DNA of 64,000 nucleotides from Cellulomonas endophytica (GCF_004123805.1 NZ_RWJX01000013.1:1-64000), one strand, 5' to 3'; counted from the first letter of the stretch, positions 1-8,829 are shown. Translations and numbers: made by a program. Notes: a model not told the origin generated them from the sequence alone.

Positions 1-263
1 TCGTCCTCCACACCGACGGGATCACCGAGGCGCGGGACGAGGACGGCCGGTTCTTCGGCCTCGAGCGCCTCACGGACACCCTCGAGCGGTCCGCGGCGTC
101 CCGCGAGCCGGCGCCCGAGACCCTGCGCCAGGTCGTCCACGGCGTGCTCGACCACCAGCACGGGCGTCTGCAGGACGACGCGACGCTCCTCGTCGCGCAG
201 TGGTCCGGGGGCGGGGAACGGGAGATGAACGCGACCGGCCACGACCTCCCGTCGCACCCGTGA
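1..263 (+). CDS. PP2C/SpoIIE-type serine phosphatase, C-terminal fragment
   Basis: The reading frame enters from the left edge (first full codon at base 3) and stops at 261-263. The 86 visible residues carry the closing signatures of SpoIIE/RsbU-type PP2C phosphatases: LHTDGITEAR, whose Asp is a metal ligand, followed by a FFG motif, and near the end LQDDATLLV, whose second Asp binds metal. These enzymes dephosphorylate anti-anti-sigma factors in partner-switching stress circuits. A possible substrate type, a STAS protein, is encoded at 19.9-20.3 kb, but the link is only inferred. The stop overlaps the GTG of the next gene (GTGA), so the two are probably translationally coupled. Upstream sensor domains lie outside the window. 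Confidence 0.8.
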   Translation, partial: VLHTDGITEARDEDGRFFGLERLTDTLERSAASREPAPETLRQVVHGVLDHQHGRLQDDATLLVAQWSGGGEREMNATGHDLPSHP

Positions 264-1510
264 GGGCCGACGCCGAGCCGCCGGGCGCGGCCCCGGACCG
301 GTCCGTGGGGGAGGAGTGGGACGTCGTCGTCGTCGGGGCGGGGCCGGCGGGGGCGACCGCCGCGCTCGCGGCGCTCCGGGAGCGCCCGGGTGCACGGGTG
401 CTGCTGCTCGACCGGTACGACTTCCCGCGGGACAAGGCGTGCGGCGACGGGGTCGCGCCGCACACCCTCGACGTGCTCGCCGGCCTCGGCGTGACCGGCC
501 TGCTCGACGACCGCGTCCCCGTGCCGGACCTGCACCTGGACGCCGGCCCGGTCGCCGTCACGGGCACGATGGCCCGCCCTGCCCTCGTGGTGCCCCGCGC
601 GGCCCTCGACGCCCGGCTCGTCGCGGCGGCGGTGGCCGCGGGCGCGACGCTGCGGCGGCACCGTGTCCGGACGGTGGCGACGACGCCCGACGGCGTCGTG
701 CTCGACGGCGTCGTGCGGGCCCGGGTCGTGGTCGCCGCCGACGGGGTGCACTCGGCGGTGCGGCGGGCGGTCGGCGGCGGGCCGTCGGGCCGCACCGCGC
801 TGGCCCTGCGGGGGTACGCGCCCACCCGACGCGAGGACCGCGGGCGGCAGGTGATCCGCTTCGGCGGCGGCCGGGGCCTGGGGTACGCGTGGGCCTTCGA
901 CCGCGGCGACGGCCTGGCCAACGTCGGCTACGGCGAGACGCTCGACCCCCGGGGCGGCCCCGTGCCCACCCGGGCGCACCTGCTCGAGCGGCTCGACGCG
1001 CTGCTGCCGGGGGCCGCCGACGGCGCGACGGGGTGGCGGGCCGCGCACCTGCCCCTGACCCCCGCACGCCTGCCGCACCCCCGCGGACGGGTGCTCCTCG
1101 CCGGCGACGCCGCCGCCCTGGTGAACCCGCTGAGCGGCGAGGGGATCTACTACGCCGTCGCCAGCGGCGCCCTCGCCGGCCGGGTGGCCGCAGCCCCTCC
1201 GCCCGACCCCGGGGCGACGTACGGCCGGGCCCTGCGGCGGCTGCTCGGGCGGCACTCCGCGACGACCGCGGGGCTGGCGCGCCTCGTCGACGTGCCCGGG
1301 GTGCTCCCGGCGGCGGTGCGCGCGGCGCGGCGCGACCCCCGCGTCTTCGACGCCCTCGTCGAGACGGCCCTGGGCCCCGGCGTGCCCGGGCCGCGGGTCC
1401 TCGGGGGCGTGCTGGCGGCGCTGGCCGGGGACCGGGCCCGGGGGCGCGGCCGGGTGCCGGAGGGCGCCGTCCACGGGACGGCCGGGCCGGTCGGGGGCCG
1501 GGCGCGCTGA
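260..1510 (+). CDS. Geranylgeranyl reductase family FAD-dependent oxidoreductase
   Basis: 416-aa flavoprotein of the geranylgeranyl-reductase/FixC-like family, which reduces isoprenoid double bonds or hydroxylates aromatic substrates. The N-terminal Rossmann dinucleotide motif VVVVGAGPAGATAA binds FAD. DFPRDKACGDG is the family's second signature. GDAAALVNPLSGEGIYYAV near residue 290 is the FAD ribityl-binding GD motif. I chose the GTG at 260 because it overlaps the previous stop as GTGA; the frame is open back to 200 but that part would sit inside the phosphatase gene. The physiological substrate (menaquinone side chain, archaeol-like lipid or carotenoid precursor) cannot be told from the neighbours. 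Confidence 0.82.
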   Translation: MRADAEPPGAAPDRSVGEEWDVVVVGAGPAGATAALAALRERPGARVLLLDRYDFPRDKACGDGVAPHTLDVLAGLGVTGLLDDRVPVPDLHLDAGPVAVTGTMARPALVVPRAALDARLVAAAVAAGATLRRHRVRTVATTPDGVVLDGVVRARVVVAADGVHSAVRRAVGGGPSGRTALALRGYAPTRREDRGRQVIRFGGGRGLGYAWAFDRGDGLANVGYGETLDPRGGPVPTRAHLLERLDALLPGAADGATGWRAAHLPLTPARLPHPRGRVLLAGDAAALVNPLSGEGIYYAVASGALAGRVAAAPPPDPGATYGRALRRLLGRHSATTAGLARLVDVPGVLPAAVRAARRDPRVFDALVETALGPGVPGPRVLGGVLAALAGDRARGRGRVPEGAVHGTAGPVGGRAR

Positions 1511-1594
1511 GGGTGCTCCCAGGCACGTCGCGTACCGTCGAGGGCGGACCGGCCGCCCGTGGGCGGCACCCCACCCCCTCCGGAGGACCCTCCC

Positions 1595-2578
1595 GTGCGC
1601 CGTAGCAGCACCGTCCGCAAGCTCGTCGCCGCCGGCGCCGCGCTCACCCTCGGCGGCCTGGCGGCGCTCGCCGGCTGCTCCGCCGCCTCGGACGCGGACG
1701 GAGGCGCCTCGCCCGCGGCGACGGCCTCGGCCTCCGGCGAGCCGGCCCCCTCGGCCGACCCCGCCGCCGACCTCGCCGCGCTCGAGGGCGTGACGGTCGC
1801 CGGGGACGCCGGCGCCGCGCCGACGATCACGCTGCCCGAGACGCCCTTCGCGATCGGGGGCGACGCCGCCCTCCTGCTCGCCGAGGGCACGGGCGCGGCC
1901 CTGGCCGAGGGCCAGGTCATCTCCATCCACTCGACGTGGTTCTCCGGCGAGGACGGCACGCAGCAGGGCTCCACCTACGAGCAGGGCCGCGCCGAGTCGC
2001 TCGTGCTCGACGGCTCCTCCCTGCCGACGAGCCTCGTCGAGAAGCTCGTCGGGGCGCCGGTCGGCTCGCGGCTGCTCTACGGCGCGAACCAGGGCACCGC
2101 GACGAGCGTCGTCGTCGTCGACGTGGCCGGCTCCGAGGACCTGCCGACCCGGGCCTCGGGCACCGCGGTGCCGCCCGTCGAGGGCCTGCCGGCCGTCACG
2201 CTGGCGGAGGACGGCACCCCGACGATCGCCGCGGGCGCCGGCGACACGCCCACCGAGCTCGTGTCGCAGGACCTCGTCACGGGCACGGGCGCGGTCGTGC
2301 CCGAGGGCGGCACGGTCGTCGTGCAGTACAGCGGCGCCCTGTGGGACGGCACCCCCTTCGACTCCTCCTGGGAGCGCGGCGCGCCCTTCTCGGCCAACCT
2401 CACCGGCGGCGTCATCGAGGGCTGGTCGCAAGGCCTCGCCGGCAAGACCGTCGGCAGCCAGGTCCTGCTCGTCGTCCCGCCGGCGCTCGGCTACGGCGAC
2501 GAGGACAAGGGGACCATCCCCCCGGGGTCGACGCTCGTGTTCGTCGTCGACATCCTCTGGGCGTCGCCCGCGGCCTGA
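1595..2578 (+). CDS. FKBP-type peptidyl-prolyl isomerase lipoprotein with two FKBP-like halves
   Basis: 327-aa secreted lipoprotein. The N-terminus has a charged region, a hydrophobic stretch and a lipobox LAGC near residue 22, so it should be lipidated and anchored outside the membrane. The C-terminal half (about residues 215-325) is a canonical FKBP domain: VVVQYSGALWDGTPFDSSW, then GVIEGWSQGL and PPALGYGDEDKGTIPPGSTLVFVVD. The first half also looks FKBP-shaped (GQVISIHSTWFSGEDG and LVGAPVGSRLLY) but lacks the aromatic pocket residues, suggesting duplication followed by decay. The GTG at 1595 was chosen because GGAGGA lies 7 bases upstream; an earlier ATG at 1559 precedes that site. Role: folding of exported proteins. 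Confidence 0.88.
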   Translation: MRRSSTVRKLVAAGAALTLGGLAALAGCSAASDADGGASPAATASASGEPAPSADPAADLAALEGVTVAGDAGAAPTITLPETPFAIGGDAALLLAEGTGAALAEGQVISIHSTWFSGEDGTQQGSTYEQGRAESLVLDGSSLPTSLVEKLVGAPVGSRLLYGANQGTATSVVVVDVAGSEDLPTRASGTAVPPVEGLPAVTLAEDGTPTIAAGAGDTPTELVSQDLVTGTGAVVPEGGTVVVQYSGALWDGTPFDSSWERGAPFSANLTGGVIEGWSQGLAGKTVGSQVLLVVPPALGYGDEDKGTIPPGSTLVFVVDILWASPAA

Positions 2579-2730
2579 CGACCCCCGCCCGGGGCCGGGT
2601 CCGACCCGGGCCCGCGCCGCCGCACCGACCCCGACCCGCCCGCGTCCCCCCACACCCACCCGAGGGGGCGCGGGCGTCGTCGTGCCGGGCCGCCCCGCGT
2701 CGTCCGGGGGCGTGCGGCGCCCCGCGTGCC

Positions 2731-2736
2731 TACCGT
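2731..2736 (+). promoter_or_regulatory. -10 box (TACCGT) of a leaderless transcript
   Basis: TACCGT fits the actinobacterial TAnnnT -10 hexamer and ends 6 bases before the ATG at 2743, with no Shine-Dalgarno sequence between. Transcription would begin at or next to the A of the ATG, giving a leaderless mRNA. The same layout occurs at four other genes here. Confidence 0.6.
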
Positions 2737-2742
2737 GGCCCC

Positions 2743-3363
2743 ATGGCGCGCTACTTCGACGTGCACCCCCAGGACCCCCAGCCGCGCGCGATCCAGCAGG
2801 TCGTCGCGATGCTGCGCGACGACGCGGTCGTCGCCTACCCCACGGACAGCCTCTACGCGCTGGGGTGCCGGATGGACGACCACGCCGGGGCCGAGCGCAT
2901 CCGGCGCATCCGCGGCCTCGACGACAAGCACCACTTCACGCTCGTGTGCGCGGACTTCGCGCAGCTCGGGCAGCTCGTCGACCTGCCCAACAGCGCCTTC
3001 CGCGCCATCCGCGCCGCGACGCCCGGGCCGTACACCTTCATCCTCCCCGCGACGCCGGAGGTGCCGCGCCGGCTGGCGCACCCGAAGAAGCGGTCCGTGG
3101 GCGTGCGCATCCCGAAGCACCCCGTCGTCGCCGCGATCCTGCGCGAGCTCGGGGAGCCGCTGCTGTCCTCCTCGCTCCTCATGCCCGGGGCGGAGTGGCC
3201 GCTGACGGAGGGGTGGCAGATCAAGGAGGAGCTCGACGCGGTGCTGGACGCGGTCGTCGACGCGGGTGACTGCGGGACGACCCCGACCACGGTCGTCGAC
3301 CTCACCGACGGGGCGCCCGAGGTGGTCCGCGTGGGCGCGGGCGACCCCGACCGCTTCGCCTGA
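2743..3363 (+). CDS. YciO/Sua5/YrdC family protein (threonylcarbamoyl-AMP synthase-like)
   Basis: 206-aa protein of the YrdC fold. Conserved parts are the N-terminal YPTDSLYALGC, which matches the ATP/threonine site of Sua5/TsaC, the basic KHHFTLVC segment, then TPGPYTFILPAT and KKRSVGVRIPKHP. Family members make threonylcarbamoyl-AMP for the t6A37 modification of ANN-decoding tRNAs. The start sequence, length and HFTLVC-type motif resemble the YciO subgroup, whose exact role is less certain than TsaC. No tRNA-modification neighbour is present. It is read as a single leaderless gene. Confidence 0.85.
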   Translation: MARYFDVHPQDPQPRAIQQVVAMLRDDAVVAYPTDSLYALGCRMDDHAGAERIRRIRGLDDKHHFTLVCADFAQLGQLVDLPNSAFRAIRAATPGPYTFILPATPEVPRRLAHPKKRSVGVRIPKHPVVAAILRELGEPLLSSSLLMPGAEWPLTEGWQIKEELDAVLDAVVDAGDCGTTPTTVVDLTDGAPEVVRVGAGDPDRFA

Positions 3364-3429
3364 GGGACCCGACCGGAGGGACCGGCGGGAGGGACCCGGC
3401 GGGCGCGACGCGCCCCGGCCGGTCGGCCG

Positions 3430-4212
3430 TCAGCCGACCGGGGCCCTCCTCGTCCGGCGCGCACGGCGCCGGCTCTTCACGCCGTACATGTGCCGGTCCG
3501 CGGCGGCGAGCAGCGACTGCGGGGTCGCGCCGGGCCCCCCGAGGGCGGTGCCCACGCTGATGCCGAGACGCACGAGGCCGTGCACCGTCGTGAAGGGGGC
3601 GGCGAAGAGCACGCCGCAGCCAGGTGAGGTCGGGTCCTCCAGCACGCCCCGCAGCGCCTTCGCCAGACCGCTGCGGTTCGCCAGGCCCGTGAGCTCGTCC
3701 GTCCGGGCGCGGGCGCGCAGGCGGGCCTCCGCCTGGCGCTGCGCCGTGACGTCGAAGCCCACGCTGACGAGGGCCGTGACGGCGTCGTGCTCGTCGCGCA
3801 GCACGCTGAGCTGCATCGACATCCGCCGGGTGCCGCCGTGCCGGTCGACCCAGTCGCCCTCCTGCGCGTCGGCCTCGCCGTGGGCGAGCGCGCGCTCGAC
3901 GCAGTCGCGGGCGGGCGCGACCTCGTGCGCGACGGGGAGCACCTCCCAGAACGGACGTCCGGCGACCTCGGCGGTCGTCCAGCCCGTGGCGGCCTCGAGC
4001 GCCGGGTTGAGGTGCGTCAGGGCGCCTCCGGCCCCGATGACGCACACGAAGGTCGGGGTGGTGGCGACGACCGCCGCGGCGACCTCGGCCGGCACGGCGC
4101 CGCCGGCCACCGCCCGGACCACCGGGACGTCGCGCCGGGGCGCCTCGGCCGCCCCACGACCGGCCGCGGGGTGCACGACGGCACCGCTCCTGCCGGGTCG
4201 TGTCGGGCTCAT
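3430..4212 (-). CDS. PAS-domain protein with internally deleted GGDEF domain
   Basis: 260-aa protein. Residues about 48-165 form a PAS sensor (PTFVCVIGAGGALTHLNPALEAATGW, a typical PAS start, and a PAC-like end GFDVTAQRQAEARLRARA). It continues with TDELTGLANRSGLAKAL, the start of a GGDEF domain, then jumps to RLGISVGTAL and LLAAADRHMYGVK, which are the end of that domain. The central part, about 80-90 residues with the metal-binding Asp and the GG(D/E)EF loop, is missing, so it cannot make c-di-GMP. The frame is intact. ATG at 4212 was preferred over the upstream open frame, which has no family similarity. It may be a c-di-GMP-independent sensor or a relic. Confidence 0.75.
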   Translation of the reverse strand: MSPTRPGRSGAVVHPAAGRGAAEAPRRDVPVVRAVAGGAVPAEVAAAVVATTPTFVCVIGAGGALTHLNPALEAATGWTTAEVAGRPFWEVLPVAHEVAPARDCVERALAHGEADAQEGDWVDRHGGTRRMSMQLSVLRDEHDAVTALVSVGFDVTAQRQAEARLRARARTDELTGLANRSGLAKALRGVLEDPTSPGCGVLFAAPFTTVHGLVRLGISVGTALGGPGATPQSLLAAADRHMYGVKSRRRARRTRRAPVG

Positions 4213-4330
4213 GCCCGTCCCATCGGCCCGGGGGCCCGGGCGGGGAGGTGCCCGGCGACGTCTCGCCCGGTCGGCGCAGCGGGCGTCGGCGCAGGTGGGC
4301 GTCACTTGTGGACCGGGCGGCGCGGCGCCG

Positions 4331-4346
4331 GCGGGCGCGAGCCCGC
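4331..4346 (-). terminator. Short GC hairpin with GCGA loop after the SDR gene
   Basis: GCGGGC-GCGA-GCCCGC lies 23 bases past the stop of the minus-strand SDR gene. It has a GNRA tetraloop and no U-tract, as is common for actinobacterial terminators. The arms are short, so the call is tentative. Confidence 0.3.
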
Positions 4347-4368
4347 GCACGCCGCGCCGCCGGCGGGC

Positions 4369-5259
4369 TCAGACGATCTTGCCGCCCGTGGCGAGGATGC
4401 GGTCACCCGTGACGTAGCTCGAGTCCGGCGAGGCGAGGTAGACGTAGGCCGGCGCCATCTCGGCGGGCTGGCCCGCGCGGCCCAGGGGCGTGTCGCCGCC
4501 GAACTCGTCGACCTTCTCCCCGGGCATCGTGGCGGGGATGAGGGGGGTCCAGACGGGCCCGGGGCAGACCGCGTTGACGCGGATGCCGCGCTCCGCCAGC
4601 GACTGGGCCAGGCCCTTCGTGAAGTTGAGGATGCCCGCCTTCGTCGTGGCGTAGTCGAGCAGGGGCGGGCTCGGCTGGAAGGCCTGCACGGAGCTCGTGT
4701 TGACGATCGTCGAGCCCTCGCCGAGGTGCTCCAGCGCCGCCTTGGTGATCCAGAACATCGCGTACAGGTTCGTCCTGAAGACCCGGTCGAGCTGCTCCGT
4801 GGTGATGTCCTCCAGGCCCCCCGGCTGCGCCATCTGGTACGCGGCGTTGTTCACGAGGAGGTCGAGCCCGCCCAGGCCGGAGACGGCGTCCTGCACGAGC
4901 CGGGTGCAGAAGGCCTCGTCGCGGATGTCGCCGGGCAGGAGCACGGCGCGCCGGCCCGCCTTCTCGACCCACGACGCGGTGACCTTCGCGTCCTCCTCCT
5001 CCTCGGGCAGGTAGGAGATGGCGACGTCGGCGCCCTCGCGGGCGAACGCGATCGCGACCGCCCGGCCGATGCCGGAGTCGCCGCCCGTGATGAGCGCCTT
5101 GCGGCCGGTGAGCCGGTCGTGGCCGACGTAGCTCTCCTCGCCGTGGTCGGGCTCCGTGCTCATCTCGCCCGTGAGGCCGGGCGGGGCGAGGTCGTCGGGC
5201 TGCTGCGCCTCGGTGCCGGGGTGCGCGTCGCGGGGGTCGGGTGCGGTGGTGTCAGCCAT
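4369..5259 (-). CDS. SDR oxidoreductase, general stress protein 39 / YghA type
   Basis: 296-aa short-chain dehydrogenase. After a 50-residue hydrophilic lead it has the NAD(P) glycine motif ITGGDSGIGRAVAIAF, LVNNAAYQM, and the catalytic set Ser (NTSSVQAF), Tyr and Lys (YATTKAG), then VNAVCPGPVWTPLIP. The long N-terminal extension with a QxPGxTGEM-like segment (here APPGLTGEM) is characteristic of the YdaD/YghA/GSP39 clade, linked to stress and aldehyde reduction. It is probably NADPH-dependent and cytosolic. The second SDR at 21.2 kb shares the GGDSGIGRAVA motif but not the N-terminal extension. Confidence 0.85.
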   Translation of the reverse strand: MADTTAPDPRDAHPGTEAQQPDDLAPPGLTGEMSTEPDHGEESYVGHDRLTGRKALITGGDSGIGRAVAIAFAREGADVAISYLPEEEEDAKVTASWVEKAGRRAVLLPGDIRDEAFCTRLVQDAVSGLGGLDLLVNNAAYQMAQPGGLEDITTEQLDRVFRTNLYAMFWITKAALEHLGEGSTIVNTSSVQAFQPSPPLLDYATTKAGILNFTKGLAQSLAERGIRVNAVCPGPVWTPLIPATMPGEKVDEFGGDTPLGRAGQPAEMAPAYVYLASPDSSYVTGDRILATGGKIV

Positions 5260-5277
5260 GTCTCCATGGTCCGCACG

Positions 5278-8200
5278 TCACCGACCGGCGCCACTCGGGA
5301 GGGTGATCGCGCCGCCCGCGGCCCCCGTGCCCGCCGTGCCTCCCGTGCCCTCCGTGCCCGCCGTGCCTCCCGCGGCGGCCGCCAGGTCCGCGACGACGGC
5401 CGCCGGGTCGACGAGCCAGTCGGCGAGGTGCAGGGTGCGCACCCCGCACCAGGCGGCGCGGCGCACGGCCGGCGCGTCCCGGGCCGCCTCCCGCAGCAGC
5501 CAGGCCGCCAGGTCCACGTCGGCGCGCGGCCCGTCGGGCCGTTCGAGCAGGACGGCGAGGGCAGGACGCCCCGGGGCCACGGACACCGCCAGGTCCGCGA
5601 CCGCCCCGTCGGGGCCCGTGCCGTCGGCGACGGCGAGACCGGCCGCCTCCAGCGCGGCGACCACCGCCGCCCGGTGCCGCTCCCACGCCGGCCCGGCGGG
5701 CAGCCTCCGCAGCTCCGGCCGGCGCCGTCCGGCGTCGGGCTCGACGGACCCGGCTCCGGGGCCGAAGACGTCCAGGGCCGAGCCCGGGAGGGCCTCCGCG
5801 CCACCGCGGCGCTCGACGAGGACGACCCGCCGCGCCCGCCCGGCGGCTCTCGCCACGGCGGAGGCGGGCACCCGGCCCGCGTCGTCGACGACGAGCAGGC
5901 CCCCCTCCGGCACGGCCGGCAGCGCCGGGGCCAGGAGGTCCAGCGGGCTCAGCACGGCCGGCAGGAGGCCCGCGACCTCGGTGCCCCGTGCCGCGAGCAG
6001 GCCGCGCAGCCCGCCCCGGTCGAGGTCCCCGACGAGGTCCGCCGCCAGCTCCGCGCGCTCGTCCGGCCCGCCCGGCACGCGGCCGAGCAGCCGGTGCGGG
6101 ACGGTGGCGCGGGCGGCGGTGCGCTGCGCCTCGTCGAGCGCGGCCAGGCGGTCGACGAGGACCCCGGCGCCCGCCGTGCCGAGGCGGGCGGGGGCCGCCG
6201 CCAGCGCCGTGCGGCGCTCGTCGAGCACCCGGCGCAGCACCGCCAGGCGCACCACGTCGCGCAGGTGCTCGGGGCGCACGCCGCGGTCGGCGTCATCGGC
6301 CGGGCCGGTCGTCGGGCCGGTCGTCGGGCCGGTCGTCGGGCCGGTCGTCGGGCCGGTGCGCCGGCCGCCCGCCGGCTCCCGCAGCGCGAGGGCGACGAGG
6401 CCGGGCGCCCCCGCGTCCCGCACCGCCGCCACCGCGAGGCGCAGCCCCACGCGGCGGCGGAGCCCGGGCAGCCCGGCGACGGCGTCCGCCGCCATCGCCG
6501 GTCCGTCCTCGACGGCCGCGTCGAGCACGGGACGACCCCGCAGCCAGATCGCCTGCTCCGCCGCCGGGATCCCGAGGGCGTCGAGGACGTCCTCGACGGC
6601 GACGGCGAGGTCCCGGACCGCGGCCGCGGCGGTGGCGGCGGCCCTGCCCGGCCCGCTCGGCCCGACCCCGGGGCCGGCGGCCCGCAGGACCGCGCCGAGG
6701 TCGGCCTCGTCGGCTCCCGCGGTGCCCGCGACGGCGGCCGCCGCCTCCCAGGCGCGCAGCCGGCGCAGCAGGGCGTCCGCCTGGGCGTCGTCGAGCGCGT
6801 TCCAGGTCGGGGCCGGCGCGGCCCCGATGAGCGTGGCCGCCCGCGCCCGGACGGGGCGCGCGGCCTCGCGGGCCGCGACGAGGGCGGCCACGACGGCACC
6901 GACGTCCCGCGGGTCGAGGCGCACGCCGGGCCGGAGGTACGGCGCCAGGCGCCCCGCAGTCGCCACCGACCGGCGCGCACGCCCGGGACCGCGGCCCGTG
7001 GCGCGCGCGAGCCACCCGGGCGCCGGCCCCTCGTCGAGCTCCTCGAGCAGGGAGCCCAGGTCGAGGTCGAGGACGCCCGGCACGAACGGGCCGAGCGCCG
7101 CCGCGTGCGCGGCCCGGAGGTCGGCGAGCTCGGTCCGCAGCCGTGCCGCGCCCTCCTGCCACGCCGGGTCGCACACCCGTCCGGCCTCCGCCACGGGCAC
7201 GGGCACGGCGGTGACGCCGCAGCCGACCCAGCCGGCGAGCGCGTGCAGCTCCTCCGCGGACGCCGCCCGGGCGGCGAGGGACCGCAGGGCCGGTTCGACG
7301 AGCGCGCCCTCCGCCGCCCGGAGGCGCGCGACGGCGGCCACGACCGCGTCGGCGACCGCGGGCGTCCACCGGTCGAGGCGCTCCGGCCGCCACGCCCTCT
7401 CGTCGCCCTCCGTGCCCAGCGCCTCCGCCAGCGCGGCGGCCGCGGCGAGCAGGGCGGCGGGGCGGTCGGCCCGGGTCGCGACGTCGTCGGGCAGCGCGAG
7501 GGACTGCGCGGCGGCCACGGCCTCGGGCGGCAGGACCGCCTCGAGCTCGAGCACCGCCCCGGACGCGTCCCGGGCGCTGGTGCCGGCGGGCCCGGGGGTG
7601 CGGGCCAGCGCGTCGGAGGCCGCGAGCCGGGCGACGAGGGCGGCGTGCTCCCCCGCGGCCCCGGCGGCGCCCTCGAGGAGGTGCGCCGGTGGTGCCCCGG
7701 CGGCGCGGAGCTGCGCCCGCAGGCCCGCTGCGGACGCCCCCCGGCCGGTGAGGTCGAGGGCGAACGGGCGCAGCGCGGCCGCGTCGAGCCGGGACGCGAG
7801 CGCGCCGACCTCCTCGTCGCCGGTCGCGACGGCGGTCACCGTCCCGCCGACCGCGAGCGCCTCGACGAGCAGGTCCGCGACCGCGCCGGTGCCGCCCGGC
7901 CCCGCCGGCGTGCGGAGCACCTCGACCACCGGGAGCCCGCGCCGCGGGCCGCCGTCGGGGTCGGACGGCTCGGGCAGCACGTCGGCGGACCGCACGGCCG
8001 TCGCCGCGTCGAGCACCGCGAGGGGCAGCAGCACGAGGTCCGCGGTCGGCAGCAGCTCGAGCGGGGGCGCGGGCTCGGCCGTCGCCCGCGCCGTGCCGGC
8101 GGTGTCGTCGAGGTCGTCGGTGCCCTCGGTGCCGTCGGTGCGCCCGGTGCGGTCGGGGAGGGTGCCGCTACCGGCGAGGGCCGCCGCCACCCGGTCGAGC

Positions 8201-8829
8201 AAGTCCGCGACCCGGTCGACCGGGACCACGGGCGTGCCCGTGAGCAGGGCCGCCAGGGCGGGGTGGTCCTCCGCCAGCGCCCGGCCTGCCGCGCCGTTGA
8301 CGCGCACGGGCCGCCCCTCGTCGGGACGGACCTCCCAGACCTCGTCCGCCGCGCCGGGGTCCCGGTGCAGCCGGACGGGGACGAGCACGACGGGCGCGCG
8401 CCCGACGCGCGAGCCGCCGCCGGCCGCCGACCAGGCCGGCGCGCCGCCGCAGTCGGTCAGGGTGCCGAGGGCGAGGACGAGGTCGGGGCCGCCGAGGCGA
8501 CGGTCGGCGGAGCGGGCGCCCCGGGCCAGGGCGTCGAGCCGGGCCGGCACCTCCGCGTCCTCTGCGGGGGTGCCGGTGCGGGGGCGCAGCGCGCCGTCCG
8601 TCTCCGCCGACGGGGACAGAGGGGCAGGACCCGCGTCGACGCGACCGAGCAGGCGCACGGGCGACCCGTCGGCGACGCGCGCGAGGAGGTCCGGCCAGCC
8701 GGCGCGGACGTCGAGGCCCACGGTCGGCACCGCCCCGAGGTCGCGCAGGGGGTGTCGGCCGGGGACGCGCAGGAGCTCGGCGACCCACGCCGCGCGCGCG
8801 TCGTCCCCCCGCGGCCGCTCGCCCGCCAC
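5278..8829 (-). CDS. Catalytically dead DUF4011 helicase-nuclease homologue
   Basis: About 1183 aa. Order and wording follow actinobacterial DUF4011 / SF1 helicase / MTES_1575-type nuclease proteins: an N-terminal DUF4011-like part with LARGARSADRRLGGPDLVLAL and VVLVPVRLHRDP, then LLPTADLVLLPLAVL, a helicase core start, and a C-terminal restriction-endonuclease-like part (PALAVLLERPDGPRADVDLA, CGVRTLHLADWLVDP). The P-loop is destroyed: where GPPGTGK(S/T) is expected there is GPGGTGAVADL, without lysine. Motif II is LLVVDDAGR instead of DEAS/DEAG, and most of the second RecA lobe is missing. No stop or frameshift breaks 3.5 kb. GTG at 8829 has GGAGGT 6 bases upstream; the open frame extends to 8991. 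It is divergent from the ParA/NERD pair. Confidence 0.72.
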   Translation of the reverse strand: MAGERPRGDDARAAWVAELLRVPGRHPLRDLGAVPTVGLDVRAGWPDLLARVADGSPVRLLGRVDAGPAPLSPSAETDGALRPRTGTPAEDAEVPARLDALARGARSADRRLGGPDLVLALGTLTDCGGAPAWSAAGGGSRVGRAPVVLVPVRLHRDPGAADEVWEVRPDEGRPVRVNGAAGRALAEDHPALAALLTGTPVVPVDRVADLLDRVAAALAGSGTLPDRTGRTDGTEGTDDLDDTAGTARATAEPAPPLELLPTADLVLLPLAVLDAATAVRSADVLPEPSDPDGGPRRGLPVVEVLRTPAGPGGTGAVADLLVEALAVGGTVTAVATGDEEVGALASRLDAAALRPFALDLTGRGASAAGLRAQLRAAGAPPAHLLEGAAGAAGEHAALVARLAASDALARTPGPAGTSARDASGAVLELEAVLPPEAVAAAQSLALPDDVATRADRPAALLAAAAALAEALGTEGDERAWRPERLDRWTPAVADAVVAAVARLRAAEGALVEPALRSLAARAASAEELHALAGWVGCGVTAVPVPVAEAGRVCDPAWQEGAARLRTELADLRAAHAAALGPFVPGVLDLDLGSLLEELDEGPAPGWLARATGRGPGRARRSVATAGRLAPYLRPGVRLDPRDVGAVVAALVAAREAARPVRARAATLIGAAPAPTWNALDDAQADALLRRLRAWEAAAAVAGTAGADEADLGAVLRAAGPGVGPSGPGRAAATAAAAVRDLAVAVEDVLDALGIPAAEQAIWLRGRPVLDAAVEDGPAMAADAVAGLPGLRRRVGLRLAVAAVRDAGAPGLVALALREPAGGRRTGPTTGPTTGPTTGPTTGPADDADRGVRPEHLRDVVRLAVLRRVLDERRTALAAAPARLGTAGAGVLVDRLAALDEAQRTAARATVPHRLLGRVPGGPDERAELAADLVGDLDRGGLRGLLAARGTEVAGLLPAVLSPLDLLAPALPAVPEGGLLVVDDAGRVPASAVARAAGRARRVVLVERRGGAEALPGSALDVFGPGAGSVEPDAGRRRPELRRLPAGPAWERHRAAVVAALEAAGLAVADGTGPDGAVADLAVSVAPGRPALAVLLERPDGPRADVDLAAWLLREAARDAPAVRRAAWCGVRTLHLADWLVDPAAVVADLAAAAGGTAGTEGTGGTAGTGAAGGAITLPSGAGR
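6302..6357. repeat. 12-bp in-frame tandem repeat
   Basis: The unit GGGCCGGTCGTC occurs four times exactly plus a partial copy. On the coding (minus) strand it encodes a repeated GPTT tetrapeptide linker in the dead helicase homologue. Copy number should vary between strains without breaking the frame. Confidence 0.9.

Noticed and set aside
5278-8829. An active defence helicase-nuclease
   Set aside because: Walker A Lys and motif II are lost and the second RecA lobe is shortened, so ATP-driven activity is not credible.
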